Source: Marinarcus sediminis
Lineage (GTDB): Bacteria; Campylobacterota; Campylobacteria; Campylobacterales; Arcobacteraceae
Direction of reading: 5' to 3'
Assembly: GCF_048571275.1 (NCBI RefSeq)
Contig: NZ_CP182357.1
Span: forward strand, 1,922,001 to 1,986,000
Length of the DNA stretch: 64,000 bases
Below the pieces are notes generated by a model. It was not told where the DNA came from. It did not search any database and was given only the letters and a program-made list of their open reading frames with translations. The translations under genes and the position numbers were made by a program. Shown here one piece after another: positions 1-8,260 of this stretch (position 1 is the stretch's first letter; each line of letters opens with the position of its first letter).

Positions 1-534
1 CATATCATTTTTGATTGCAGAGAAAAAAAACATATCTTTACTCCACGAAATAAGAAATTTATTCAAACGTACAAAGTTAAATATGAAAAATTTCAATATT
101 TTCAAACCTTAGAGTATATTTTAGAAAAGTCAAGAAGCCATCCAAGATTTAAAGTGGATTTGAATTTTTTTAAATCAGAGCAATTGGGAATTTATTTCGA
201 TATTTTTTCAAAACTCTATATTGGATTTATGTCTGAACTTGAATTTATAAAACTTTTTCCTGAATATGATTTAAAAGCAAAAGATAAACGCATTATTGTT
301 ACGTTAGAAAAAATCAATACCAAACTTTATGATTTGGTCTATTATATCAAAGAAAATAATGGCAAATTAAAACGATTTTACAGTGCCAAAAATGAGATAA
401 AAATCAAAGATAAAGAGTTGGACGGATTTACCAATGCCGAAGTGCGATTTATTACCAAGATATTAAAAAATGAACATGAACTTCTCAGTGAAGATATCAA
501 ACAGCTTTGTAAAGTAGGGTTTAAATTCGTATAA
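1..534 (+). CDS. Unknown protein, 5' end outside window
   Basis: The reading frame is open from base 1 to the TAA at 532-534, giving 177 visible codons, so the start lies before the window. An internal GTG at 154 exists, but the frame upstream has the same composition and no stop, so I read the gene as continuing from the left. The visible part is Lys- and Phe-rich, has no membrane segment or signal and no motif I recognise. It ends two bases before the convergent DTW gene. I cannot assign a function; the missing N-terminal half may carry the domain that would. Confidence 0.6.
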   Translation, partial: HIIFDCREKKHIFTPRNKKFIQTYKVKYEKFQYFQTLEYILEKSRSHPRFKVDLNFFKSEQLGIYFDIFSKLYIGFMSELEFIKLFPEYDLKAKDKRIIVTLEKINTKLYDLVYYIKENNGKLKRFYSAKNEIKIKDKELDGFTNAEVRFITKILKNEHELLSEDIKQLCKVGFKFV

Positions 535-535
535 G

Positions 536-1162
536 CTACTTGTATCGTATGGCCTCTTCTTTGGCACACTCCAATTGATACTCCACCATTTTTTCAAAAG
601 GTTGTAAAAACTCTTCAAAACTCCTATTTGTAATCGTTTCAATGCCTTGATTATTGAGCAGGCGAATGACAAAAAGGGTTGATTCTATGGTTGAAAGACA
701 ATAAAGATTGGGTTGGGTTTTAATATAAAATTTTGAGCTACTCTCATTTTCAAAACTTATTTTTTTCATTGCTTGCAGTTTGGGATTGACTCTTAAAATT
801 TTTCTTGAACAAGGCCAGGTTGAATCTACAATAAAAATAACCAGATTTTTTTGGGTTTTAATTTTTTCATGGTTGAGTTTGAGTGCTTTTTCATGAGGGT
901 ACAACATAAAACACTCATTTTGTTCATCATTGATAATGGCTTGCACTTCTTTGTGTTTTGTAAAGTCAATTCCCACATACATTTCTGAATTGGGCAAGGA
1001 GTTATGGGTTAAATGTCCTGTCCCATTTTTTGTTTTTCTGAACTCTTTTGGGTGCATTAAAAGTACAAATCGAGTTTTTGTTTCCATGGGTTTAATGTAT
1101 TCACACATGCAGCTTGTTTGAGGACGATAACAGCTGTAGCATACTTCTCTGGTGTGTTGCAA
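536..1162 (-). CDS. DTW-domain protein, tRNA-uridine aminocarboxypropyltransferase-like
   Basis: Members of this family (E. coli TapT/YfiP) transfer the aminocarboxypropyl group of S-adenosylmethionine to a uridine of tRNA (acp3U). At 208 residues the length fits. The N-terminus has a cysteine cluster (C8, C11, C18, C20) that usually binds zinc, the signature appears near residue 110 as DSTW in place of DTW, and an STIES motif follows near residue 160, matching the family STxE. The start is TTG with an AAGGA about 12 bases upstream, two bases after the stop of the upstream HugZ-like gene, so the two are probably cotranscribed. Family assignment is firm; substrate is inferred from the family. 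Confidence 0.85.
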   Translation of the reverse strand: MQHTREVCYSCYRPQTSCMCEYIKPMETKTRFVLLMHPKEFRKTKNGTGHLTHNSLPNSEMYVGIDFTKHKEVQAIINDEQNECFMLYPHEKALKLNHEKIKTQKNLVIFIVDSTWPCSRKILRVNPKLQAMKKISFENESSSKFYIKTQPNLYCLSTIESTLFVIRLLNNQGIETITNRSFEEFLQPFEKMVEYQLECAKEEAIRYK

Positions 1163-1164
1163 GA

Positions 1165-1629
1165 CTATTTGTGTCCTTTTGAATCTCTTGGTATTAGGGT
1201 TAAATCATTTGTAATATCATAGGCTTTCCCAAAACCAAATACCGCTTCTCCTTTTTTTACACTCAACTCAAAAAGATTAAAATCACTCATTTTTCTTAAC
1301 ATTTTAACGGTTTTACCATGAGTGGCTTCAAACTGATTGAGAATAGCGTTATGCGTATCTGATTTTTTATCTATAAGTGTGCTACTACACTCTAAAACAA
1401 CGCGTTTTCTTGCAAAAATATTTTCACACTCTTGTTCATCTTCAATAAAAAAAATTGAAAGCTCTTTGTGTGCTTTTAAATTTTGTGAATGTTTTGCAAT
1501 ATCACTGATAAAAATATAATATTTTTCCTGAGAATAGACAAAAGGTGCATAACTTGTAAAGGGGTTGGTATTGCTATCAAGAGTTGAAATAACCATACTT
1601 TTAAAACTTTTTAAAAAATCTTTTAACAT
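1165..1629 (-). CDS. HugZ/pyridoxamine 5'-phosphate oxidase-fold protein
   Basis: A 154-residue protein with the split-barrel pattern of the PNPOx-like superfamily: an N-terminal helix, the strand MVISTLDSNTNPFTSYAPFV, and later a FARKRVVLECSS strand. The C-terminus ends in GHK, like HugZ-family heme-degrading proteins of Helicobacter and Campylobacter. It is shorter than H. pylori HugZ (about 250 residues), so only the core barrel is present. A role in heme or flavin handling is inference. It is the first gene of a two-gene minus-strand unit with the DTW protein. The start is ATG at 1629. Confidence 0.7.
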   Translation of the reverse strand: MLKDFLKSFKSMVISTLDSNTNPFTSYAPFVYSQEKYYIFISDIAKHSQNLKAHKELSIFFIEDEQECENIFARKRVVLECSSTLIDKKSDTHNAILNQFEATHGKTVKMLRKMSDFNLFELSVKKGEAVFGFGKAYDITNDLTLIPRDSKGHK

Positions 1630-1712
1630 TATTACGCTTCTATTTTATTTTGATATTACCATTTTATTACTAATTTTGTGTTAAAATTAAGAACTTAATA
1701 TAAAGAGAAATA

Positions 1713-2177
1713 ATGAATAATAAAATAAATAAATTCAGCTATTGGTTCGTTTTTTCAATTGTTTTGAGCATCGTCATTGTTTTGTATTCACATGAGTATC
1801 GTGCAGAGAATATAATCATGATTTTGTCTTTAACGATTGCATCATCGACTTGTGTGCATCTGTTGATTGATGTCATTTTTAAATTTAATGCACCAGATTT
1901 TTTTCAATACAATGAAGACATTTTTTATAATGTTAAATGGAATTGGGATTGGACGCAAGATAAACACATTTTACATTTAACCCCTTCATGCCCAACATGC
2001 AATCAAGAGGTCAATTATGTGTATGATCATTTGTTATCTCAAACTGAGTTTGTCTGCAATCATTGTAATGTACAAATTGCCAATATAAACAGTTCAGATA
2101 GAAATTTTGTTGTAGAATCGGTCAAAAAATCAATTATACGAAAACTTAAAAAAGAGGAACAAAAGACGTCTGAGTAA
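1713..2177 (+). CDS. Membrane protein with C-terminal zinc ribbon
   Basis: A 154-residue protein of unknown function. Two hydrophobic segments lie at about residues 8-25 and 34-52, followed by a soluble region with paired cysteines (CPTC near residue 92 and CNHC near 115) typical of a zinc ribbon. A Trp-rich stretch (WNWDWTQDK) sits between the membrane part and the ribbon. The predicted layout is a two-pass membrane anchor with a zinc-ribbon domain; the side of the membrane is not certain. The gene stands alone and ends in a hairpin shared with the convergent CNNM gene. I know no named family for it. Confidence 0.65.
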   Translation: MNNKINKFSYWFVFSIVLSIVIVLYSHEYRAENIIMILSLTIASSTCVHLLIDVIFKFNAPDFFQYNEDIFYNVKWNWDWTQDKHILHLTPSCPTCNQEVNYVYDHLLSQTEFVCNHCNVQIANINSSDRNFVVESVKKSIIRKLKKEEQKTSE

Positions 2178-2203
2178 AAAAAGTTCACTCTCTTTTTTTA
2201 CTC
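2172..2203. terminator. Shared bidirectional terminator hairpin
   Basis: Perfect 12-bp inverted repeat (2172-2183 with 2192-2203) around an 8-base loop. The stem contains seven A on one arm and seven T on the other, so RNA from either strand makes a hairpin with an adjoining U-rich arm. It covers the stop codons of both convergent genes. Confidence 0.7.
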
Positions 2204-3283
2204 TTTATTTTCGTTTACTTTCTCTTTGTCTTTACCGTTCTCTTTTTCTTTCTCTTTTCTTTTTGCTTTCATCTGTCGAAGCGCTAATTTTCTCATATCT
2301 GCAGTAGTATCAGACTCATCCATAATTTCAAGCCCAAGTAGGGTTTCAATACAATCTTCAAGCGTCACAATACCCTCTGTTTGATCATAATTATCCAAAA
2401 CTAAAAACATATGTTCTCGTTTTTTAATAAAGATATTCAGTGCTTTTGAAACAGGAATGTTTTCATTTAACGTAAAAATAGGGAACATGATAGATTCAAT
2501 TGTTGCATCTTTATTATTTACCGCTTGTTTAAAGAGTTTTTTCGTTAAAACAACACCAACAATATTGTCAATAGATTCATCATACACGGGAACTCTAGAG
2601 AATTTAAAGGTTCTTTTGTCATCTAAAATATCTCTGATTCTCATATCTTTTTGCATGGTATACATTACTGATCTTGGTGTTAAAATTTCTTTGATTTTAA
2701 TATTATGTAAGGTCAAGGTATTTTCAATAATATCGGATTCTAAATCACCAATAATTCCCTCTTCTTCACTTAATAGGGTTGAATGCAGTAACTCTTCTCT
2801 TGAAATAGAGTCACACGAATCTTTTCCTTTTGAGATTTTTTTTGTTACAAACTGAGTTATGATGATAATGGGTGTGGTAAAAAATATGCAATATTTAATG
2901 ATAACAGATGCCACGGGAGCTAACTGTTTCCAATAAATGGCACCAATGGTTTTGGGAATAATTTCTGCAAAAAATAAAATCGCAAAAGTCAGTACAACGG
3001 AAACGAACAGAACTAAGTTACTGTCACCTTTAAAGACGGTTTGAGCTTGAACACCAATGGCCGTTGCACCTAAAGTATTGGCAATGGTATTTAATATCAA
3101 AATTGATGCGATTGATTTATCAATATCTACTTTAAGTTTTTTAAGTAAAGCACCCCTAGCAGGATTGTTTTTCTCTAATATCGAAATATAAGAGATGTTT
3201 GTAGATAATATAATTGACTCTAATATAGAACACAAAAACGAAACACTGATAACTAATATGAACAGTAAAATTAAAATATCCAT
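2198..3283 (-). CDS. CNNM/CorC-family membrane protein with CBS domains
   Basis: A 361-residue protein with an N-terminal DUF21 (CNNM) membrane domain of about four hydrophobic segments in residues 1-150, including the conserved FFAEIIPKTIG stretch, then a CBS-domain pair at about 195-320. The family includes CorC/MpfA-type proteins tied to magnesium or cobalt export. The usual C-terminal transporter-associated domain is missing; the protein ends instead in a Lys/Glu-rich tail from about residue 335. It is monocistronic, facing flaG across a 235-base gap. Magnesium efflux is a family-based inference. Confidence 0.85.
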   Translation of the reverse strand: MDILILLFILVISVSFLCSILESIILSTNISYISILEKNNPARGALLKKLKVDIDKSIASILILNTIANTLGATAIGVQAQTVFKGDSNLVLFVSVVLTFAILFFAEIIPKTIGAIYWKQLAPVASVIIKYCIFFTTPIIIITQFVTKKISKGKDSCDSISREELLHSTLLSEEEGIIGDLESDIIENTLTLHNIKIKEILTPRSVMYTMQKDMRIRDILDDKRTFKFSRVPVYDESIDNIVGVVLTKKLFKQAVNNKDATIESIMFPIFTLNENIPVSKALNIFIKKREHMFLVLDNYDQTEGIVTLEDCIETLLGLEIMDESDTTADMRKLALRQMKAKRKEKEKENGKDKEKVNENKE

Positions 3284-3470
3284 GTTACCTCATTCATAGT
3301 TAACTTACGCCTCTGGGAATTTTCGTCCAAGTATTACTCCTTAATATTTAATGCAATATTATACAATAAAATATGTCTATTTGGACAAAAGTAATATAAA
3401 TTTTTTTTGAAAAAGAAAAAGAGTATAAAATTAGTTTATAAAGTTATGACTCATTTAAGAGTTGTAGAGT

Positions 3471-3476
3471 TATAAT
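3471..3476 (+). promoter_or_regulatory. Putative flaG -10 element
   Basis: TATAAT lies 43 bases before the flaG ATG. No convincing -35 hexamer stands 17 bases upstream, which is common in Campylobacterota promoters. The gap 3284-3518 holds this and a long AT-rich tract; I see no gene in it. Confidence 0.4.
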
Positions 3477-3518
3477 GACAATATAAGGATGGGGATGGTC
3501 TATTAAAAGGAGGCTATT

Positions 3519-3878
3519 ATGGAAGTAGGTAATATACCAAAGTTTGAGCAGTTTGAAAATTTTTCACAAAAAAAAGTTGACACAGTTCAAAAAACGGATA
3601 AAATTTCTTTATTAAATGAAGAAGTTAAAAATAAAAATATTAACAATCCAGAGACCAATAAAGAGGTAAATGCACAAGCTGCAAGTGAAGTTTCAACTCC
3701 TCAAAAAGCGCCTAAGGTAGAGTTTATAATTTCAAATGTCAATTTTGGGTTTAATCCAGAAAGTCGAGATTTTTATGTAAAAGTCAACCGAAGCGATTAT
3801 GTTGCGCAATATCCAACAGATGAGATGATGAAATTAAAAGCGTACTTGATCAGTTTGTCAAACGATAATATTGCATAA
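3519..3878 (+). CDS. flaG: FlaG-family flagellar protein
   Basis: A 119-residue protein. The first 65 residues are low-complexity (Asn, Lys, Glu), and the last 50 match the FlaG domain: a VEFIISNVNFGF strand, then FYVKVNRSDYVAQYPTDEMM, ending in a short helix. FlaG affects flagellar filament length in Campylobacter and relatives. A very strong Shine-Dalgarno (AAAGGAGGC, about 3508-3516) precedes the ATG, suggesting high translation. It is not next to flagellin or fliD genes here; isolated flagellar genes are usual in this phylum. Confidence 0.8.
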   Translation: MEVGNIPKFEQFENFSQKKVDTVQKTDKISLLNEEVKNKNINNPETNKEVNAQAASEVSTPQKAPKVEFIISNVNFGFNPESRDFYVKVNRSDYVAQYPTDEMMKLKAYLISLSNDNIA

Positions 3879-3886
3879 GTAAGAAT

Positions 3887-4384
3887 TTAGAGCATATTTT
3901 GAGCAATCTCTTTTATATTTTCTGCAAGTTTTTCTGTAATTATTGTTTGCCATCTGATTAGAATATTGTCATACTCTTCGTCAAAAAATGCTTTCATTTT
4001 TTCATTAAAAAAGTTTCCACTGTTTATCTTTTCTACCGTCTCTTCTAAGAACATTTCAGGATGAATCAACTCTTTGTCTTTTTTGACATAATCTTCAAGT
4101 GCATTAATTGATGCGTGTTTTTGAAGTTCATTTTCAAAGTTTGCTTTACACGTATTGGTATTATTGCAGTTTCTTGTAATTGCAATGATGGTGTAAAAGA
4201 CATTTTCAGGTTCAATTTCTAACGCCATCTCTTCAAGTTTTTTTAAAGCTGAATCTTTGTCAAATTCTGTTTGTTGAACCAAATATTCTAAGGAGATTTG
4301 ATAATAAAGTTCATATTTTGCTAAGTTATCTAAAATATGCTCGTAACTAAATTGTTCGAGTACGCTCTTTTCATTTTTGGTCAT
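3887..4384 (-). CDS. Hypothetical helical protein
   Basis: A 165-residue soluble protein, strongly acidic and predicted mostly helical, with two cysteines close together (RNCNNTNTCKAN, near residue 70-80). No signal peptide, membrane segment or family motif that I recognise. It converges with flaG (8 bases between stops) and lies downstream of nothing obvious, so it is probably monocistronic. No function can be assigned. Confidence 0.6.
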   Translation of the reverse strand: MTKNEKSVLEQFSYEHILDNLAKYELYYQISLEYLVQQTEFDKDSALKKLEEMALEIEPENVFYTIIAITRNCNNTNTCKANFENELQKHASINALEDYVKKDKELIHPEMFLEETVEKINSGNFFNEKMKAFFDEEYDNILIRWQTIITEKLAENIKEIAQNML

Positions 4385-4453
4385 ATTTTGTTTAACCTAT
4401 TGCCTTTTATAATATTTAATATGATTTTATCTTCTCCTTCTTTAAGCTACACT

Positions 4454-5320
4454 TTATGCGGCATTTTTTTTACTTATTGTTGAAAGCAGTATCCCACTGA
4501 GTATCACAACAGTAGCTATGATTGTTTGCACGGTAAGTGTTTCCTTGAGAAAAACAACTCCCCCTAAGGTTGCTAAAATAGGTACAGTAAGTTGGATGAT
4601 ACTTGCTGTTGATGTCTCAATTTTAGTGACTACCACATACCAAAGAACGTAACCAATACCTGAAGTAACGGCTCCACTGATAAGTGCATAGATAAAACTG
4701 GACATTTGAATATTTCCAGTAACAGATACAAAAAAACTTAATATGAAAATAAAGACAAATGCCATTAAAAAGTTTGAATATGTCACCGATAAGGGGTGTT
4801 GCGTCTTTTTTCCTATGATAGAATAAATGGCCCATGCGATACCAGCAATGGCCATAAGGAGGGCACCTTTTAAAGAAACTTGTTCATGTTTTGTGGGCAA
4901 AAGCAGATAAATTAACCCTATAAATGCAATTATTGCTCCTAAAATTTTAAAAAAGTTGATTTGCTCTTTTTTTAATACAGCAAACGTAATCATAATAATT
5001 TGAACCACTCCAAAAAGAATTAAAGCCCCAATGCCTGTATCAATTAAAACATATGAATAAGAGAAAGTGATTGCATATAAAAAAAGCATAAAACCAGCCA
5101 ACCAATTTCCTTTTTCTAAGGGTTTGGAGTCTGTCTTAAATTGAAGTAAAATAAAAAGAGAGAGTGCCGCGCTGAAAATTCTTATGGCTGAAAAAGAGAA
5201 GGGATCAATGCCTTCATTAAGAAATGCCAATTTACATAGCAGTGAATTAGCCGATAGAAACAGAAGTGCCAAAAGAGTGTAAACAGTTAAAAACAGTGGC
5301 TTCTCTTTGACTTCTTGCAT
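4454..5320 (-). CDS. EamA/DMT-family transporter
   Basis: A 288-residue integral membrane protein with about ten hydrophobic segments arranged as two EamA repeats, the second starting near residue 145 (ALLMAIAGIAWAIYSIIGK). Typical drug/metabolite exporter length and topology, including the conserved proline-rich segment near the C-terminus (TVPILATLGGVVFLKETLT). The family exports small metabolites; no substrate can be read from sequence. Monocistronic, starting at ATG 5320. Confidence 0.85.
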   Translation of the reverse strand: MQEVKEKPLFLTVYTLLALLFLSANSLLCKLAFLNEGIDPFSFSAIRIFSAALSLFILLQFKTDSKPLEKGNWLAGFMLFLYAITFSYSYVLIDTGIGALILFGVVQIIMITFAVLKKEQINFFKILGAIIAFIGLIYLLLPTKHEQVSLKGALLMAIAGIAWAIYSIIGKKTQHPLSVTYSNFLMAFVFIFILSFFVSVTGNIQMSSFIYALISGAVTSGIGYVLWYVVVTKIETSTASIIQLTVPILATLGGVVFLKETLTVQTIIATVVILSGILLSTISKKNAA

Positions 5321-5384
5321 TAAATTTCTTTCTTATTTTTATATATTATAGGCAAGATTAAATTAATAAATACTGTGTTAACTT

Positions 5385-7871
5385 TTATTTACAATTGAGA
5401 ATTTTAATGGCATTGAGTTGATTAAATATATGCAGTGTCAGTTCTTCAATTTTGGATGAAATTTCAACCAGTTCGCTGTTTTGTACTTTTTGTGCACTTT
5501 TGGTGATATACTCTTGAACAATCTGTGCATATTCGATATTTAATGCTTTTAATTCACTCCAGATAGATGCGTTGATAAACTTTTTATCTTTTTGCTCTTG
5601 TTCAATAATCCACTCTCCTAAAAGTGTTTTTTCATGGTTTTGTACAGTGATATTTTTATACTCTTTAAGTGCAGTAAAATGATTGTTTTTAAATCGAATG
5701 ACATCGTTTTTGAGTTTGGCGGTTTGATACACCAAATCAACATCGCACACTTGTTCTCGAACATGAATATTGTAGTTTGATTTTGATGCTGCTTCAAAAA
5801 GTTTTTGAGAGAGTTGGGTTATTTCTATGGATAAGCTGTTAATATCTTGAGCATTTTTATTGTTTATTTTTACATTGTCTTCTAAAACAGTAACCTCTTG
5901 ATTGATTTTATTGATTCCCTCTTGTTGCAGTTTAGATGATATTTCAAGTTCTTGTACTAACGTTGTTGTATTTTGAATCTTTTCACTTAATTTTTTGTAC
6001 CCTTCAATCATATTTTGTGCAATATTTTTCCCCGATGCAGTTTTTTCATTGGCTTTTTCAACCAAACTTTTAATCTGTTTTGCCGCTTCTGCTGAACGAT
6101 TGGCTAAATTTCTTACCTCTGCTGCTACAACAGCGAACCCTTTGCCCGCTTCTCCTGCCGTTGCTGATTCTACGGCAGCATTCAGACTTAAAATATTGGT
6201 TTGAAAGGCAATTTTATCAATGACATCAATGGCTTCATGAATAGAAGTGACTTCATTGGTGATGTCATTCATGGCTTCAACGGTTTTTGTTGCCAGTGTA
6301 TAACCATCGTTTGTTGATGTTGAAACTTCTGAAGCCAATATGCTCATCTGTTTACTGTTGTTGGTATTTTGATTAATGGTATTGGTAATATCTTCTAAAG
6401 TTTGCACACTCTTTTCTAAAGAGAGAGTTTGATTATTTGAACTGTTTGTCAATTTTTCTACAGTAGTATTGAGTTTTGTAGTATCAATATTGAGTTGATC
6501 TCCGGTATTCATAATCATGGCTAAAAATTCTGAAATATTATTTCCAATGAGTTTTGTGCTGGCAACCAAAGAACCAAAATCTCCATTGAGTCTCTCTTTT
6601 AAGGCATTTTGGTCGACTTGATAATTAAAATTATACTCACCATAGTTCTCTAAAGCATTCATGATAATATCAAATTTATTTTTGGTTTGTAAAATCATTA
6701 AATTCACTGACGTGACCAATTTTTTCATATCGGGAGAGATGATATGTTGTTCATTGATATGATAAGAGAAAAATCCATTTGAGATTTTGTGAATAATGTC
6801 ATTGGTTTCATTGATGATTTGTTTGTTATTTTCCAATGTATTAATGCTGTTGTCAATATTTTTATTGATTTCAAGCGCCATTTCATAAAATTCATCTTTG
6901 GTTTTAACTTCAATCTTTGAGATACTCTCTTTTTTATAGTTGATGAAATCAAAAAACTCATTCAGCCCATTTTTAACACTTTTTAGAGAGTTATTAATGG
7001 TATCAAACATGATGTATGCCAATATGAGTTCAATGGTTATCATGGCAATTGAGATAAATATAAGAATTTTAATGAGCATGGCAATTTTATTATTGACCAC
7101 TGTGTCAATTTGCGTTAAGTTTGTATTCACGCTTTTACTGACATTTTGAATAGAGATATCCATTTGTTGCAGTTTTCCACTGTGTATATCTTTGCCAATT
7201 CTTTTTTCAACTTCAACAATATTGCCCATCATATCTTTATATAAAATCAAAGCTTCATTGATAATTTTTTGAAGTTCTTTGTCCGTTGTAAAGTTTGCAG
7301 AAGCTCGAACAGATCTTCTCATTTTAAATTGTATGGTATTGAACTCTTTTAAATCTATCTCCTTAAAAAGTAAAAAGTTTTTTTCATAGAGTTCTAACTT
7401 CATCATATATTGTAACAGTTTGTAATCGTAATTTTTTTCGAAAAGTTTATTGATGGTGGTTTTGCTTTTTTGCATTTGAAGTAAATACTCATCTACTTGC
7501 TCTTTATCTTGTACAATCTCTAAAAAGAGTTTATTTAAGGCTTCAATCTCTTTTTTTGAATTTTCAAGTTTGGCATCGGACAGATTAAGTAAATTCATCT
7601 CTTGATGAAGTTTTTCTATGGCAAGATTTACTTTTTTATACGTTGTGTTGTATGCATCTACGTTTCTGTTTGAAAAATAGTTTTCAATGTTTAAGTTCAG
7701 TTCTGTGATATTTTTTTGCAGTTTGAGTAAATCATAGCCTAAGGTTTTGTATTTATCAGTAGAGTAAAACATAAAAATCATCATGAGTACTACAAGCATT
7801 AATCCCACCACAGATATGACAGAAAAAATTCTCAGTTTTGCTTTAACTGAAATATTATTTAATATATTCAT
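5385..7871 (-). CDS. Methyl-accepting chemotaxis protein with CZB-like C-terminus
   Basis: An 828-residue chemoreceptor. TM1 is at about residues 13-34 and TM2 at about 262-288, bracketing a helical periplasmic sensor region of about 230 residues with no recognised ligand domain. The cytoplasmic part has a long linker, then the MCP signalling domain with its conserved tip near residues 555-590 (AFQTNILSLNAAVES, GEAGKGFAVVAAEVR). Residues about 700-780 resemble the chemoreceptor zinc-binding (CZB) domain and keep its LGEW motif, but the zinc ligands seem replaced (see findings). It is a single gene; adaptor and kinase genes are not in the window. The ligand is unknown. Confidence 0.9.
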   Translation of the reverse strand: MNILNNISVKAKLRIFSVISVVGLMLVVLMMIFMFYSTDKYKTLGYDLLKLQKNITELNLNIENYFSNRNVDAYNTTYKKVNLAIEKLHQEMNLLNLSDAKLENSKKEIEALNKLFLEIVQDKEQVDEYLLQMQKSKTTINKLFEKNYDYKLLQYMMKLELYEKNFLLFKEIDLKEFNTIQFKMRRSVRASANFTTDKELQKIINEALILYKDMMGNIVEVEKRIGKDIHSGKLQQMDISIQNVSKSVNTNLTQIDTVVNNKIAMLIKILIFISIAMITIELILAYIMFDTINNSLKSVKNGLNEFFDFINYKKESISKIEVKTKDEFYEMALEINKNIDNSINTLENNKQIINETNDIIHKISNGFFSYHINEQHIISPDMKKLVTSVNLMILQTKNKFDIIMNALENYGEYNFNYQVDQNALKERLNGDFGSLVASTKLIGNNISEFLAMIMNTGDQLNIDTTKLNTTVEKLTNSSNNQTLSLEKSVQTLEDITNTINQNTNNSKQMSILASEVSTSTNDGYTLATKTVEAMNDITNEVTSIHEAIDVIDKIAFQTNILSLNAAVESATAGEAGKGFAVVAAEVRNLANRSAEAAKQIKSLVEKANEKTASGKNIAQNMIEGYKKLSEKIQNTTTLVQELEISSKLQQEGINKINQEVTVLEDNVKINNKNAQDINSLSIEITQLSQKLFEAASKSNYNIHVREQVCDVDLVYQTAKLKNDVIRFKNNHFTALKEYKNITVQNHEKTLLGEWIIEQEQKDKKFINASIWSELKALNIEYAQIVQEYITKSAQKVQNSELVEISSKIEELTLHIFNQLNAIKILNCK

Positions 7872-7945
7872 TTCATCTCCATTAATTAAGAGAGGAACTA
7901 TATCTAAGAGGAATTACAGATTGATTACTTGAATAATTTTAGTTA

Positions 7946-8260
7946 TTATTTAATGAGTTCATCTTTTTTTTGAATAAGTAAATCGCGTGCTTGAAAAAAA
8001 GCATCGTGTTCTTGAAGTTCAATTTCGTCCAGAAGGGGTTGGTATTTTTCAAACGTTGCCCAAACTTTTTTAAAGCTTTCAGGTTTTCCTTTGATATATA
8101 AAGCAAGAGCTGTTGTACCATTGATTAAGCCTTGCAAAGCTTTGGCTTTTTTGATTTCACCTTGTTGTTTAAAGGTTTTCCAATCGTGTTCAAGTATTTC
8201 ATGTGCCGGTGCAAATTCATGATTTTGCACCGCTTGTATAAATTGTTTAATGGCACTCAT
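7946..8260 (-). CDS. DUF309 family protein
   Basis: A 104-residue protein with the DUF309 signature HEILEHDW at residues 19-26 and a following helical core (LQGLINGTTALALY). The His/Glu pattern suggests a metal or nucleotide site, but the family has no firm function. Its ATG (8260) overlaps the uvrA stop by four bases, so it is translationally coupled to uvrA. Confidence 0.75.
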   Translation of the reverse strand: MSAIKQFIQAVQNHEFAPAHEILEHDWKTFKQQGEIKKAKALQGLINGTTALALYIKGKPESFKKVWATFEKYQPLLDEIELQEHDAFFQARDLLIQKKDELIK

